In this document: piece by piece, positions 17,747 to 25,779 of the stretch
Position numbering within the stretch: position 1 is the first letter of the stretch
How the letters are laid out: each line of letters begins with the position of its first letter
NCBI RefSeq assembly: GCF_007741495.1
Contig: NZ_CP036262.1
Location: forward strand, 5,704,001-5,768,000
Source of the DNA: Roseimaritima multifibrata
GTDB taxonomy: Bacteria; Planctomycetota; Planctomycetia; Pirellulales; Pirellulaceae
Length of the DNA: 64,000 nucleotides
Reading direction: 5' to 3'
Notes under the pieces: generated by a model
Database searches by the model: none
The model's input: the letters and a program-made list of their open reading frames with translations, nothing else
Told to the model about the DNA's origin: nothing
Made by a program: the position numbers and the translations under genes

Positions 17747-18363
17747 TCTCGCGACATCTCGAAAATGGCACGAAGCACAACGGCACCCGACGGCGAGAAC
17801 AACCAGCCGAGGGCACTGCAATTGAGCACGATCGTAAACCAAAACACGACTTGAAAAGACTGCTTTCTGGATTTGTGACGAAGCAGCGACTGTGCGACTG
17901 CAGCACCTGGCCAACCACCTACCAGCCCAAAAAGATGCAAAGTGCTTTCTTGTGTTCGCCAACGGCCCTGCTTTGCAGCGGACTTGTCGAGCGAGTAGGC
18001 AACAAATGCGACAGCGCTAGCGACGAAATAGAGCCAGAGAATTAGAGACGGCAGCTTCCCAAAAACAACCGCCCCCGCCAGAACCACCAAGAAGATACCG
18101 GCAAACGTGAGCGCAACGTATCCAAGTTGAAAGGAGGCATTCCACGGCAGACGCTCGCCAGCGAATACGACGCGTTCAGCCCGCACTCGTCCATTGGCAT
18201 CCGTCCCGATTTCGTAGGCCACCATGTCATTTTCAATTGGCCTGCGATGTCGACCTGAAATGGAATTGATGTGAACGAAGACTCGTCTTCCGTCGCCGAT
18301 CGGAGTGATGAACCCAAAGCCACGTTCATCATTCCAGCTCGCTATTCTGCCTTGATACCGCAA
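17731..18363 (-). CDS. Cold-shock domain-DUF1294 membrane protein, cassette gene
   Basis: A 210-residue protein read from a TTG preceded by GGAAA. Residues 1-68 are a cold-shock domain (WNDERGFGFITP, VFVHINSI) able to bind single-stranded nucleic acid. Residues about 75-205 are a DUF1294 membrane domain with the signature YSLDKSAAKQGRWRTQESTLHL followed by GGWPGA and RHKSRKQSFQ. Fusions of this type are known, and their job is not established. It is one of the few cassette genes with recognisable domains. The stop lies inside attC-like site 3. Confidence 0.85.
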   Translation of the reverse strand: MRYQGRIASWNDERGFGFITPIGDGRRVFVHINSISGRHRRPIENDMVAYEIGTDANGRVRAERVVFAGERLPWNASFQLGYVALTFAGIFLVVLAGAVVFGKLPSLILWLYFVASAVAFVAYSLDKSAAKQGRWRTQESTLHLFGLVGGWPGAAVAQSLLRHKSRKQSFQVVFWFTIVLNCSALGWLFSPSGAVVLRAIFEMSRELTNR

Positions 18364-18382
18364 ATTGAGTTTTCCGAGAGCT

Positions 18383-18430
18383 AACGGTGTTGGTCACACG
18401 GCGGCGATCCGCGATGCTGCTTGCACGCCC
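18383..18430 (-). repeat. attC-like site 4 (half site)
   Basis: The AACGGTGTTGGTCACACGG arm is intact and matches the site at 22381, but the distal arm is lost where the long-hairpin repeat begins. Confidence 0.5.
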
Positions 18431-18715
18431 TTAACATACTGGCCGAAATGGAGCCGAGCAACAAGAATCGATACCAAGTCATGGAGCAGCGGCAACACGC
18501 ATCAAGGTCGACTGCGCATCACACGTCCTATCATTCGCGTAGATTAGCGTTATTAGCGGGCAAAAACATGCGCGCAACATTGCCCGCGAATAACGCTAAT
18601 CTACGCGAATGGATGCGCCAGGTTGCCCTAGTCCGAAACGATCAATGACTGCCCTACAGCCCTAGGCTATCACGAAAACTGCAAGAGAACGCTGGACCAC
18701 AAGAACGATTGCCGT
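18426..18715. repeat. Long-hairpin cassette repeat, copy B
   Basis: The core, 18532-18611, has arms of about 32 bases that pair almost perfectly (CATTCGCGTAGATTAGCG... and complement) around a 16-base loop. The flanks match copies A and C. No credible reading frame; it lies between two attC-like sites. Confidence 0.78.
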
Positions 18716-19083
18716 AACCTGGGCCGGACGATTAATTTTCCAACACTAAAACCTTGCAAGCCGCCATCAGGTGCATTACATGGTTCCGGACCTCTCGCGT
18801 GCTCGTGCTCAGCATCGCGGTGCTCGTGCTCGTAATCGATCGGCACGGCATAGTCTACCGAAGGTTCTTTGACGTCGTCAAATTTCATGGCCATCCGAGT
18901 CAACATTGCCACGATTCGCTTGAGCTTGAACTTTAAATCGCGACTCGTTGAGTCGTTCACCCTACCAGTCGCGACCAAGACATCTTGAATCGCCGTGCAC
19001 TCAAACGACGAACCGCGAGCTATATCGAAAAATCGAGCACGACCCTTCAAGCTTCGTCTGCCGTTGCCCTCGGCGATGTTCAA
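18670..19083 (-). pseudogene. Truncated four-helix-bundle (S23/IVP-type) protein, cassette remnant
   Basis: The frame opens abruptly with NIAEGNGRRSLKGRARFFDIARGSSFECTA, the middle of the four-helix-bundle family often found in 23S rRNA intervening sequences. About 45 N-terminal residues are missing, and only a TTG can serve as start. The last 50 or so codons read through attC-like site 5, so the normal C terminus is also lost or extended. It starts 2 bases after the stop of the gene at 19086, suggesting a deletion fused two cassettes. Confidence 0.65.
18716..18787 (-). repeat. attC-like site 5
   Basis: AACCTGGGCCGGACGATTAA pairs loosely with a GCCGCCATCAGGTGCATTACATGGTT arm. Translated in frame by the gene remnant at 18670. 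Confidence 0.55.
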
Positions 19084-19085
19084 CG

Positions 19086-19331
19086 TCAGGCAGGAGAGTC
19101 TTCACCGTCATTGATTGTGATCTTGCAGCCAATGCGGTTCGCATCCTTATTGTAAAGTCCAATCGTGATGCGTCCGGTTTCACGCAAGTGCATCAGGTAG
19201 TCGGCACTATGCTCAGCCGTCATGCCAGCGACCTCCGGGTACTCCGCTGCGACGATGCGGTGGCAGCGGACCAAGTAGCTACGCAGCACATCGCTAGCAA
19301 CTTGTTCAAGCGTCTTTCCGTCTTTCCACAT
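19086..19331 (-). CDS. Small protein of unknown function, cassette gene
   Basis: An 81-residue soluble protein from ATG (MWKDGKTLEQVASDVLRSY); a TTG 11 codons upstream would give 92 residues. It contains an amphipathic helix, then HLRETGRITIGLYNKDANRIGCKITINDGED, which looks like two beta strands. No family recognised. No attC-like site separates it from the remnant at 18670. Confidence 0.5.
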   Translation of the reverse strand: MWKDGKTLEQVASDVLRSYLVRCHRIVAAEYPEVAGMTAEHSADYLMHLRETGRITIGLYNKDANRIGCKITINDGEDSPA

Positions 19332-19465
19332 GGTGAGTTGCTGTGCTGAAGGGTTAGGATTCAATAAACTCGAGTCGGCAAAAGTAAGTGATCAGCGGGG
19401 ACGGGCGAACTATGGCATAGTGTACACGATGGACTCGAAACGGCAAAAAGCTGTCCGTTTGGACG

Positions 19466-19552
19466 CACGTTGGAATTCACGGTGGTGGCGAGAATTGATC
19501 ATTCACTTCGCATCGCACGGCCACCGCCACTCCTGTGCAATTCTCTCGTGCG
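19466..19552 (-). repeat. attC-like site 6
   Basis: ATTCACGGTGGTGGCG pairs with CCACCGCCACTCCTGTGCAATT. It closely matches site 20 at 30806. The distal GGTT triplet is mutated (CTCGTG). Confidence 0.6.
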
Positions 19553-19672
19553 CCGCCTTGCAGCGGGTGTACACAACCTAAAGCCAACGGCGTTGAATAG
19601 AGCATATCAATCGCGTCTACCGCGAGCAAATCAAATTGCAATCGAACATGCGTGCCGACACGTTAAAGGGAA

Positions 19673-19969
19673 TCAGCTTACGACATGCAATTTGATTTCG
19701 TCGGGCTCAAGTTGCCGAAAGATAGTGCCAACCGGAGCGTTTGAAGATGAGAGCAAATTCAGTACGTATGGCATGACACGACCAACATCCGAAGTCTCGA
19801 ACACAACATGGCAACCCTCGATCACCCCAGACGTGGCGTAGGTTCCCCCGCCAACGACATCACCATCGTCCAATTCGTCGAAAATATCGCAGAGAGGAAG
19901 GTCGTACAGTTCGCCGCGATTTATCGGGCTCATTGATGCGGGAATGAAAATCTCAAGCACGAACGGCAC
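19673..19969 (-). CDS. Small acidic protein of unknown function, cassette gene
   Basis: 98 residues if read from a GTG at 19969. The open frame continues about 14 codons further without a usual start, and an ATG exists at residue 13. Features are an acidic CDIFDELDDGDVVGGGTY segment and FETSDVGRVMPYVLNLL. No domain or membrane segment is recognised. It lies between attC-like sites 6 and 7. Confidence 0.5.
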   Translation of the reverse strand: MPFVLEIFIPASMSPINRGELYDLPLCDIFDELDDGDVVGGGTYATSGVIEGCHVVFETSDVGRVMPYVLNLLSSSNAPVGTIFRQLEPDEIKLHVVS

Positions 19970-20033
19970 GTCAATAGCATCCAGTGTAGTTAGTGATGGC
20001 CCCAGGAATTGATGTCAAATCATTCCGTCGGCG

Positions 20034-20112
20034 AACGCCAGGATTCACGGGGTCGGGCAAGGGGGAAGTTTGATCTGTCAAAACGCGCGACGCTCGTGCA
20101 ATCCATTTGTGA
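20034..20112 (-). repeat. attC-like site 7
   Basis: AACGCCAGGATTCACGGGG pairs with GACGCTCGTGCAATCC. The distal triplet is weak. Confidence 0.5.
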
Positions 20113-20686
20113 TCTGGCTCATCAGGCATGTTGAGTCGTTGATTCGCCGAAGAATGTATTGGTCGTTGGACGTTCCTTCCGGTGAGAAGGATTTTGGCGG
20201 ATGCTGGGAAGGGCGGCCAACACCGCCACTCGTGCCACCGAGCGGATCGGTCACATTTTCCCCACCGCCGTCCGGATCGGATTTGTAATTACCAACCGCC
20301 CCAGACGTCGAGCCAAATCCGGTCGCGTCCACTGGGGTGGTCGTGTACATCAGATGGTCATCATATAGCTTCACGATGGCGTGACCAACAGCATGCGGAG
20401 CTTTGCCCTTACGGCGAACGAACGATACGGGGCTAGTCTGCTTGTTGTAATCAACGTTTTCGACAGTGCCCTGAATCAGCCTTCCACCCTTGAACAGCGC
20501 CCACGTATTGTCCAAGATTACGAGCTGTATTGCTGATGACTCATCGTATGTGATGATACGATCCGCCTCGATTGCCGCCACATATTCCCATGTGCCGTTG
20601 AGTTGAGTAGCCGGATCACCAGCGCAACTCGGCGTACCAGCAAGGGCAACCAATGAGAGGCAGACGCTTCGAATCATCTTTCGCAT
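20078..20686 (-). CDS. Secreted protein with lipocalin-like start, cassette gene
   Basis: A 202-residue protein from ATG (MRKMIRSVCLSLVALAGTPSCAG) preceded by GGAGG at six bases. Residues 1-22 form a signal peptide. The mature part begins LNGTWEYVAAIEADRII, reminiscent of the planctomycete TIGR03067 domain, but the match is partial. A Gly/Pro-rich tail follows, and the last codons run into attC-like site 7. A periplasmic or secreted location is expected; the function is unknown. Confidence 0.6.
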   Translation of the reverse strand: MRKMIRSVCLSLVALAGTPSCAGDPATQLNGTWEYVAAIEADRIITYDESSAIQLVILDNTWALFKGGRLIQGTVENVDYNKQTSPVSFVRRKGKAPHAVGHAIVKLYDDHLMYTTTPVDATGFGSTSGAVGNYKSDPDGGGENVTDPLGGTSGGVGRPSQHPPKSFSPEGTSNDQYILRRINDSTCLMSQITNGLHERRAF

Positions 20687-20706
20687 TTCAATCCTCCGTG
20701 CCAGAC

Positions 20707-20790
20707 AACGGTTGCGACAACCGGGTCGCCGCAGTTGATCTTCCATTTGCAAACGCGCTGTCGGCCATTCCGCGTTCATCGCGTGGTTAC
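20707..20790 (-). repeat. attC-like site 8
   Basis: AACGGTTGCGACAACCGGG pairs with GGCCATTCCGCGTTCATCGCGTGGTT. The inner stem is weaker; the end triplets are intact. Confidence 0.65.
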
Positions 20791-21356
20791 GCCGTGCGCG
20801 CGTCTGGATTCTCCGGCGTGTGCACGAAAGCGGTCCAAGTATGAACCACGTCCAACTCTGCGAACCATTTCTTGAGCTTTCGTTCTATCGTTGCTCCATT
20901 CCACACACGAAGCAGAAATGCTCCGTCATTGTCAGGGCACGTGTAATTGTCCCAGCACCATTTGTCCCAATCAAGACATTGCATTTGTTCGGCGGCGTTT
21001 CTGTAATCGTCGTTAGTTGGAACGGCAAATGGTGAAGATGATCGTACGTCATCGGGCGTCCACCATGCATGCGTGAAGCTCCAGCCAAGCGATGGATTCT
21101 CGATGATTAGCGTACCACCATCTGACGCGATGCGTTCGCGTGCTATGGACAAAGAAAGATATCGGCCGCTACGGCGCATCCGCCTGCGAATACGTCGTTC
21201 AAACATGTAGTTTGCGGTGACTGCGTATACACCCATGAGCGCCAAGATGGCGAAAACGAGGGGAATTGCCGGCATCACAAACGGCAACAAAAGGAACAGG
21301 GCTACCTTGCGGTACCACGGTTGCGAGCCGAACGTCCAGACGCTGCTATCAGTCAT
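20787..21356 (-). CDS. Two-helix membrane protein of unknown function, cassette gene
   Basis: A 189-residue protein from ATG (MTDSSVWTFGSQPWYRK). One long or two short membrane helices (residues about 18-48), then a very basic RRIRRRMRRSGR stretch and a soluble domain rich in Trp (SFTHAWWTPDDV, WDKWCWDNY). No family recognised. The stop falls in attC-like site 8. Confidence 0.6.
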   Translation of the reverse strand: MTDSSVWTFGSQPWYRKVALFLLLPFVMPAIPLVFAILALMGVYAVTANYMFERRIRRRMRRSGRYLSLSIARERIASDGGTLIIENPSLGWSFTHAWWTPDDVRSSSPFAVPTNDDYRNAAEQMQCLDWDKWCWDNYTCPDNDGAFLLRVWNGATIERKLKKWFAELDVVHTWTAFVHTPENPDARTA

Positions 21357-21377
21357 TGGTGCAAGTTGAATTGGCGT

Positions 21378-21462
21378 AACGGCACGCGTCACCCGGCACG
21401 CGCGAAAGATTCTCAATTTCAAAACCGGCCAACTCGCGTGCCCGGGTGCACGCGATGGTTAC
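21378..21462 (-). repeat. attC-like site 9
   Basis: AACGGCACGCGTCACCCGG pairs with CCGGGTGCACGCGATGGTT. Among the clearest sites; nearly the same as sites 10 and 21. Confidence 0.8.
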
Positions 21463-21468
21463 TCGCCT

Positions 21469-21900
21469 TCAGTCGTCTCCCGTCGCTCTCGACAAGTCGA
21501 TCGCAGCGTCAATCCTATGCACAACAGCTTCTATGTTCTCGCCATATGTCACGTTTCCAAGCGTGTATAGTTCCATAGTTTGCGATTCCATAGCTCGGTG
21601 GACGTCCAGCCGATCCTTGAAAATCTTGATGCGGTCAGCAGCGGAATCTGCAAGCGCCAGTTCGGCATCCAACAGCTTCAGCTTTGCGTCGAGCACATCT
21701 AGCGACTGGAGTTCGCCCATCCCGAATTGCGATTCGACGTAGGTGAGATGGCGTTCAAGTACGTCGCGTTTTTCGATCAATAAATCTCGAATTCGAGAGT
21801 CAGACTCTTCTGTAGAAGTCTGTGCCGAAATGGTCGTTGAAACAAGAAACGCAGCAAGGCCTAAAATGGTGAGTACTAGGTATGATTTGGAGGAGAACAT
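21469..21900 (-). CDS. Secreted helical protein of unknown function, cassette gene
   Basis: A 143-residue protein with a clear signal peptide (residues 1-26, LVLTILGLAAFLVSTTISAQ). The mature part is almost wholly helical, with LLIEKRDVLERHLTYVESQFGMG and LDAKLKLLDAELALADSAADRIKIFKDRLDVH. The pattern recalls a single TolC-type helical repeat, but no domain is assigned. Periplasmic location inferred. Confidence 0.62.
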   Translation of the reverse strand: MFSSKSYLVLTILGLAAFLVSTTISAQTSTEESDSRIRDLLIEKRDVLERHLTYVESQFGMGELQSLDVLDAKLKLLDAELALADSAADRIKIFKDRLDVHRAMESQTMELYTLGNVTYGENIEAVVHRIDAAIDLSRATGDD

Positions 21901-21924
21901 GGTAGTGGGCTTTCATAGTCGAGT

Positions 21925-22008
21925 AACGTCACGCGTCACCCGACACGCGTGAAAGATTTCCAATTTCAAACCGCCCGACTCGCGTCCCCGGGTGCACGCG
22001 ATGGTTCC
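21925..22008 (-). repeat. attC-like site 10
   Basis: AACGTCACGCGTCACCCGAC pairs with CCCCGGGTGCACGCGATGGTT. Confidence 0.8.
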
Positions 22009-22319
22009 CCGCCGTCTTGTGGTTTCGTCCCCAGCGTGCCAGACGCCGCAGCTAACAATTGTGATTGATGATGCAAGAGTCGAAAAAGATGATAGTAGCC
22101 CAATCGCATGAATCCCATCATGACACTTGCGAACGCGAAAGCTAGCAGCCCCAAGTGCGATGAAGGTCTGGATGCAATGAATGCGAATCCACCGACCGCA
22201 AACACACCAGCGATCCAGAACATCAAATATGACATTCTCCGCTGTGGCTCCAGATCCGAAACAGCGAGAATGCGTTCGAGTCGAGCGAGTTCGCGGTCGG
22301 AAAGTGTTACGTGTGCCAT
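21966..22319 (-). CDS. Two-helix membrane protein of unknown function, cassette gene
   Basis: A 117-residue protein: an N-terminal soluble helix (DRELARLERILAV), two membrane helices (about 30-50 and 56-78), and a tail whose last 15 or so residues are translated from attC-like site 10. No family recognised. Confidence 0.55.
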   Translation of the reverse strand: MAHVTLSDRELARLERILAVSDLEPQRRMSYLMFWIAGVFAVGGFAFIASRPSSHLGLLAFAFASVMMGFMRLGYYHLFRLLHHQSQLLAAASGTLGTKPQDGGEPSRAPGDASRAV

Positions 22320-22380
22320 TTGGTTCGAGAAGCGTTGGACGAAGTGCGGATTGTATCTGTCGCTAGTGTTTCAGTCGGGG

Positions 22381-22463
22381 AACGGTGGTGGTCACACGGC
22401 GGCGATCCGCGATGTTGCTTGTACGAATCGACGTTGCCCCCGCTTGCATGCACCACGTGGTTC
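22381..22463 (-). repeat. attC-like site 11
   Basis: AACGGTGGTGGTCACACGG pairs with TTGCATGCACCACGTGGTT. Its right-hand arm matches the half site at 18383, so copies B and C of the hairpin repeat carry the same attC. Confidence 0.72.
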
Positions 22464-22513
22464 TTGTAATGGGCGTCAAGCACATCGAACGATTCGGCAA
22501 TCGCATCGATATT

Positions 22514-22862
22514 GCATGCCCTCAACATACTGGCCGAAATGGAGCCGAGCAATAAGAATCGATACCGAGTCGTGGAGCAGCGGCAACACGCATCAAGGTC
22601 GACTGAGCATCACCAGCCCTATCATTCGCGTAGATTAGCGTTATTCGCGGGCAAAAACACGCGCGCAACATTGCCCGCTAATAACGCTAATTTCGCGAAT
22701 GGATGTGCTAGGTTGCTCTAGTCAGATGCGAACAATGACTGCCCGACAGACTTAGGCTACCACGAAAGCGGCAAGGGACGCTGGGCCGAAAGAACCGATC
22801 GATCACCGAGAGTATTGATTGCCAGCATGGAAGGCGCGCCAGCCGGCAAGATCTCTGGAGGT
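22514..22862. repeat. Long-hairpin cassette repeat, copy C
   Basis: The longest copy. The core, 22623-22701, is a palindrome with arms of about 30 bases. The left block starting GCCCTCAACATACTGGCCG and the right block through CCGATCGATCACCGAGAG are shared with copies B and D. It is bounded by attC-like sites 11 and 12 and has no convincing gene: a non-coding cassette. Confidence 0.78.
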
Positions 22863-22935
22863 AACCGAGCCGCCGCCGAAAAACTATGACCTTCGCAAAC
22901 CGCGTCATCGGCGAATCCGGTTCACCGCATGGTTC
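22863..22935 (-). repeat. attC-like site 12
   Basis: AACCGAGCCGCCGCCG pairs loosely with GTCATCGGCGAATCCGGTTCACCGCATGGTT. Short version (73 bases). Confidence 0.65.
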
Positions 22936-22949
22936 GGCAAGCCTTTCCA

Positions 22950-23774
22950 TTAACGCTTGTCGATCAAATCAATATCATACGTCGCCTCAATCTCAGGCAA
23001 ATCGAATCGCTCGTCGATGCTTGAATTGACGGTCCTCCACTCAAACTGCATCATCCGAATCCGCTCGGGTTCCTCAACTATCGCTGATGCGGGGAGCCAG
23101 ATACCGTCCCTTAAGCTAGACAACTGATCGACACGGAAAACGCCCCCATGACCTGTATAGTCACGCAATCGAATAGGCGAGTAGCCGCGTTTGGCATCTA
23201 GAAACAGCAAATACGACGTCTCGCCATCGTCCTCACCGTACTGGATGATTCCGTCGGCAAGGAGCTGCGATTCTAACGATGGCCAATCCATGTAGTTTCT
23301 TACGACACCGGCCAATGATGTACCGCGACTCATATCCCCGATTGCGGCGATACCGAGTGCAAGCGGGTCAAAATACCCATCGATACGGTGATTCCCTGGA
23401 GGCATGATCGATCCTCGGGAGTCTCGCTCCGAAATGCTGTACTTCGGTGTGCGGACATCCAATCGCTTTAGCACCTTTTTGCCGTCATTAATTTGATGCT
23501 CCGCGACGAGCAATCTATCAGACTTTAGATCAGCGGCGATCTCAAGCGTCACCACCGGTTCGCTGACCGCAGGGTAAAGGACCCCATCGGTAGCTCGCTG
23601 TGGACGCCCCCGTTCGTTGATTGTTAGCAATAGTTCGTAAGTCGCAATAGCCTTTCTCGCATCTGCAAACTTGCGAACGGCGTCCTTGAACGGAGGTGCG
23701 TCTTGAGCCAAAGCCTGCACGTGTGCAAGCATCAACAATGCCGCGACGATCAACGATAGACGTAAGTGACTCAT
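22950..23774 (-). CDS. Secreted protein of unknown function, cassette gene
   Basis: A 274-residue protein from ATG (MSHLRLSLIVAALLMLAHVQALAQD) with GCAGGAG directly upstream, which rules out the longer frame. Signal peptide residues 1-23. The mature part alternates beta-rich segments (ATYELLLTINERGRPQ, EPVVTLEIAADLKSDRLLVAEHQ) and resembles the outer-membrane-lipoprotein-sorting style folds of other planctomycete secreted proteins, but this is impression only. It is one of the largest genes in the array. Confidence 0.65.
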   Translation of the reverse strand: MSHLRLSLIVAALLMLAHVQALAQDAPPFKDAVRKFADARKAIATYELLLTINERGRPQRATDGVLYPAVSEPVVTLEIAADLKSDRLLVAEHQINDGKKVLKRLDVRTPKYSISERDSRGSIMPPGNHRIDGYFDPLALGIAAIGDMSRGTSLAGVVRNYMDWPSLESQLLADGIIQYGEDDGETSYLLFLDAKRGYSPIRLRDYTGHGGVFRVDQLSSLRDGIWLPASAIVEEPERIRMMQFEWRTVNSSIDERFDLPEIEATYDIDLIDKR

Positions 23775-23788
23775 ATTATCTCCTGCGG

Positions 23789-23855
23789 AACGTTGGCCGT
23801 CAGCGGGCCCGGCCAGTGTAGTTTCCATTTCTATTCGCGCCATGCCGGACTACGG
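23789..23855 (-). repeat. attC-like site 13, left part (split by intron copy 1)
   Basis: AACGTTGGCCGTCAGCGGGCCCGGCC forms one arm. The rest, TTGCAACCGATGGTTACG, lies at 24742-24759, beyond the intron. Joined, the two parts make a normal attC-like site. Confidence 0.7.
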
Positions 23856-24741
23856 GCGAGTAGACCGGGGTCTCTTTGGTTTAGGTTAGTGCTTGAGTTC
23901 ACCGTTTACCACCGATTTCTCGATCGTCGTGTTCCAAAACTCCAACTTCGCCGCATTGACCTCCGGCCCCTCTCAGATCCGGACATGCCACTTTCTAGCA
24001 TCCGGCTCCCAGACTTCACTTGGTATCGTTCTCGAAGACAGGCAGGTCACATTCGATTGCCTCGAAGCCACGCGGAGGTGTACGCATGGACGAAACAACG
24101 TCGTGTGCTACTGAACTCCCATCCCAAAAGCGAAACTGCGATACCACTGGGGTATCACCGAGAGTCCGTCACTGAGTACGGTCGGTGCCCAAACGGCATC
24201 GCGTGAAATCCTGACCGCCTTCCCTTCACCAGCATTACCCGGCTTCATTCCACTTGATTGGTTTTCAAGCTTCTGCGGTACTATTCGGTCATCCGACTCC
24301 CTGAATGTCATTTGTCTTCGTCGCTTATTCCACTCCTAAGACATACTCGGTCGCTTCCGACTGGCGGTCGCCGAGCGAGCAAGAACATCAGGGTATCACT
24401 GGTTGCCTGCTTGACTTAATGTGTAGTGCGAATGGGCCGCCGACGCCGGGGCTTCCTTTGCAGCTTGCCAATAATGCTGCAGAAGATGTTGCCTTCAGGC
24501 ATGAACAAACCTTGGGCAGAATCCCACAGTTACCAAATTTCGGGGCGAATCCAAAATCCATTCAACGTCGCAGGGTCACCGACGATCGCTTCATCCTCAC
24601 TACCTTTTGGTGTACGCGGAAGCGGCGACTTCGACCAAAGGTCTTATACAGCCGCTGCAACACTCGATACTGGGCACGTGGCTAGGGTTTACCCAGGCGG
24701 GATTCACACCCGCTAGTCAAGCAGACCTTGCCAGTCCGCAC
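23856..24741 (-). mobile_element. Group II intron copy 1, reverse transcriptase deleted
   Basis: About 886 bases on the minus strand. It starts GTGCGGACTGGC at 24741, has a domain V hairpin at 23975-24008 with a GAAA loop (GAGCCGGATG...CATGTCCGGATC) and ends near CTACTCGC at 23856. Both ends match copy 2 at 25601-27671. The first 34 codons of the maturase frame remain (ATG at 24311), then about 200 bases of unrelated sequence replace the rest of the gene. Such an intron could splice or move only with a maturase supplied in trans. Confidence 0.8.
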
Positions 24742-24764
24742 TTGCAACCGATGGTTACGTGTCT

Positions 24765-24995
24765 TCAATTACGCTTAGTAAGGCGTGGCAAATTGACGTT
24801 TAAAGTTAGTCCACGACCGCCCAATAGACGCCGCGTTGTCTCGCCACATAATAACGATAAGCAAAAAACGGGCGAAGTTGAGACTGTGACGCCCATGAAC
24901 TGTGCGCAGGCAAAAAGGATCAGCGCAAGAAATGGAGCGATGCAGCAAAAGGACATGACCCAAAGTGGGATCGTGGGAAGTTCTGGAGAATCCAT
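24765..24995 (-). CDS. Small membrane protein, cassette gene
   Basis: A 76-residue protein preceded by TAGGAG at eight bases. One or two membrane helices (residues about 10-45, LWVMSFCCIAPFLALILFACAQFMGV), a Cys-rich hydrophobic part, and a basic tail. It starts 10 bases after the stop of the gene at 25006, so the two form one cassette operon. No family recognised. Confidence 0.55.
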   Translation of the reverse strand: MDSPELPTIPLWVMSFCCIAPFLALILFACAQFMGVTVSTSPVFCLSLLCGETTRRLLGGRGLTLNVNLPRLTKRN

Positions 24996-25005
24996 GTTGG
25001 TGCTC

Positions 25006-25410
25006 CTAAACTTGCGTTTTCTTGATGAACTCTCTGACCTGATCGACGGCAGACTCGAATAGCCCAGGCACGTGCTCCAGCATTTTCAGACGCTGTTCAG
25101 CACTCCATTCGTCATAGAGCTTGACGGAGCAAGAAGTGCCCCATTCGCCATACGGATCACGTTCCCAGCGATAGGAAGCGAGGCAAATAGCCTTTTCACC
25201 CCGCCATTTCCGCCACTCGAGGCGATCGTAATCTTCAGGGTCATTAGGATTCTCGCCATACTTAAAGCCAATCGTGCATGGAATTGGCAATTTCTTTAGT
25301 TGCTCCGCAACCTCTTCCCATCTAGCGTCCAGACGTTTGTACGCCTCTGTTACGTCGCCGCGAAGCGCTTCAACTGGCGCGGAGAGCGCGCTCAGATCTA
25401 GGTCAACCAT
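25006..25410 (-). CDS. Soluble protein of unknown function, cassette gene
   Basis: A 134-residue acidic protein preceded by AAAAGGAACC. An N-terminal helix (LSAPVEALRGDVTEAYKRLDARWEEVAEQL), then a beta-rich middle (CTIGFKYGENPND, ICLASYRWERD, SCSVKLYDEW) and a C-terminal helix. It looks like a compact cytoplasmic protein, perhaps an immunity-type or adaptor protein, but that is a guess from shape only. Confidence 0.6.
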   Translation of the reverse strand: MVDLDLSALSAPVEALRGDVTEAYKRLDARWEEVAEQLKKLPIPCTIGFKYGENPNDPEDYDRLEWRKWRGEKAICLASYRWERDPYGEWGTSCSVKLYDEWSAEQRLKMLEHVPGLFESAVDQVREFIKKTQV

Positions 25411-25532
25411 CTCGGTTCCTTTTTCCCCGATAGAGGAAGTATTTGTTTAAGTGCCTTCCGCCAGGAAGGAGTAAAGTGCTTTCGCACAGTGAAACTATAG
25501 CGATTCAGCGAGAGGTGTCAAATGAATCACGT

Positions 25533-25600
25533 AACGTCAGCCGTAACCGGGCGGCGACGATTGATTTTCCATGTGAATCCGCCCGACTTCGCCGCTCCGG
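25533..25600 (-). repeat. attC-like site 14, left part (split by intron copy 2)
   Basis: AACGTCAGCCGTAACCGGGCGGCGACG and CGCCGCTCCGG belong to one attC-like site whose remaining GTTCACGGCATTGTTAGG lies at 27672-27689, beyond the intron. Joined, both arms pair. Confidence 0.78.
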
Positions 25601-25719
25601 GCGAGTAGACCGGGGTCTCTTTGGTTTAGGTTAGTGCTCTAGCTCACCGATTACCACCGATTTCTCGATCGTCGTGTTCCAAAACTCCAACTCCGCCGCA
25701 TTGACCTCCGGCCCCTCTC

Positions 25720-25753
25720 AGATCCGGACGTGCCACTTTCTAGCATCCGGCTC
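25720..25753 (-). ncRNA. Group II intron domain V (copy 2)
   Basis: On the minus strand GAGCCGGATGC-TAGAAAGTG-GCATGTCCGGATCT forms the conserved 34-base hairpin with the AGC triad and GAAA tetraloop. Copy 1 has the same element at 23975-24008 with one base changed. Confidence 0.75.
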
Positions 25754-25779
25754 CCAACCAACACCTCTCACACGGCACT

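Noticed and set aside
22708-22950. 80-codon frame in the long-hairpin cassette (copy C)
   Set aside because: Not kept in copies A, B or D and composed of repeat and attC sequence.
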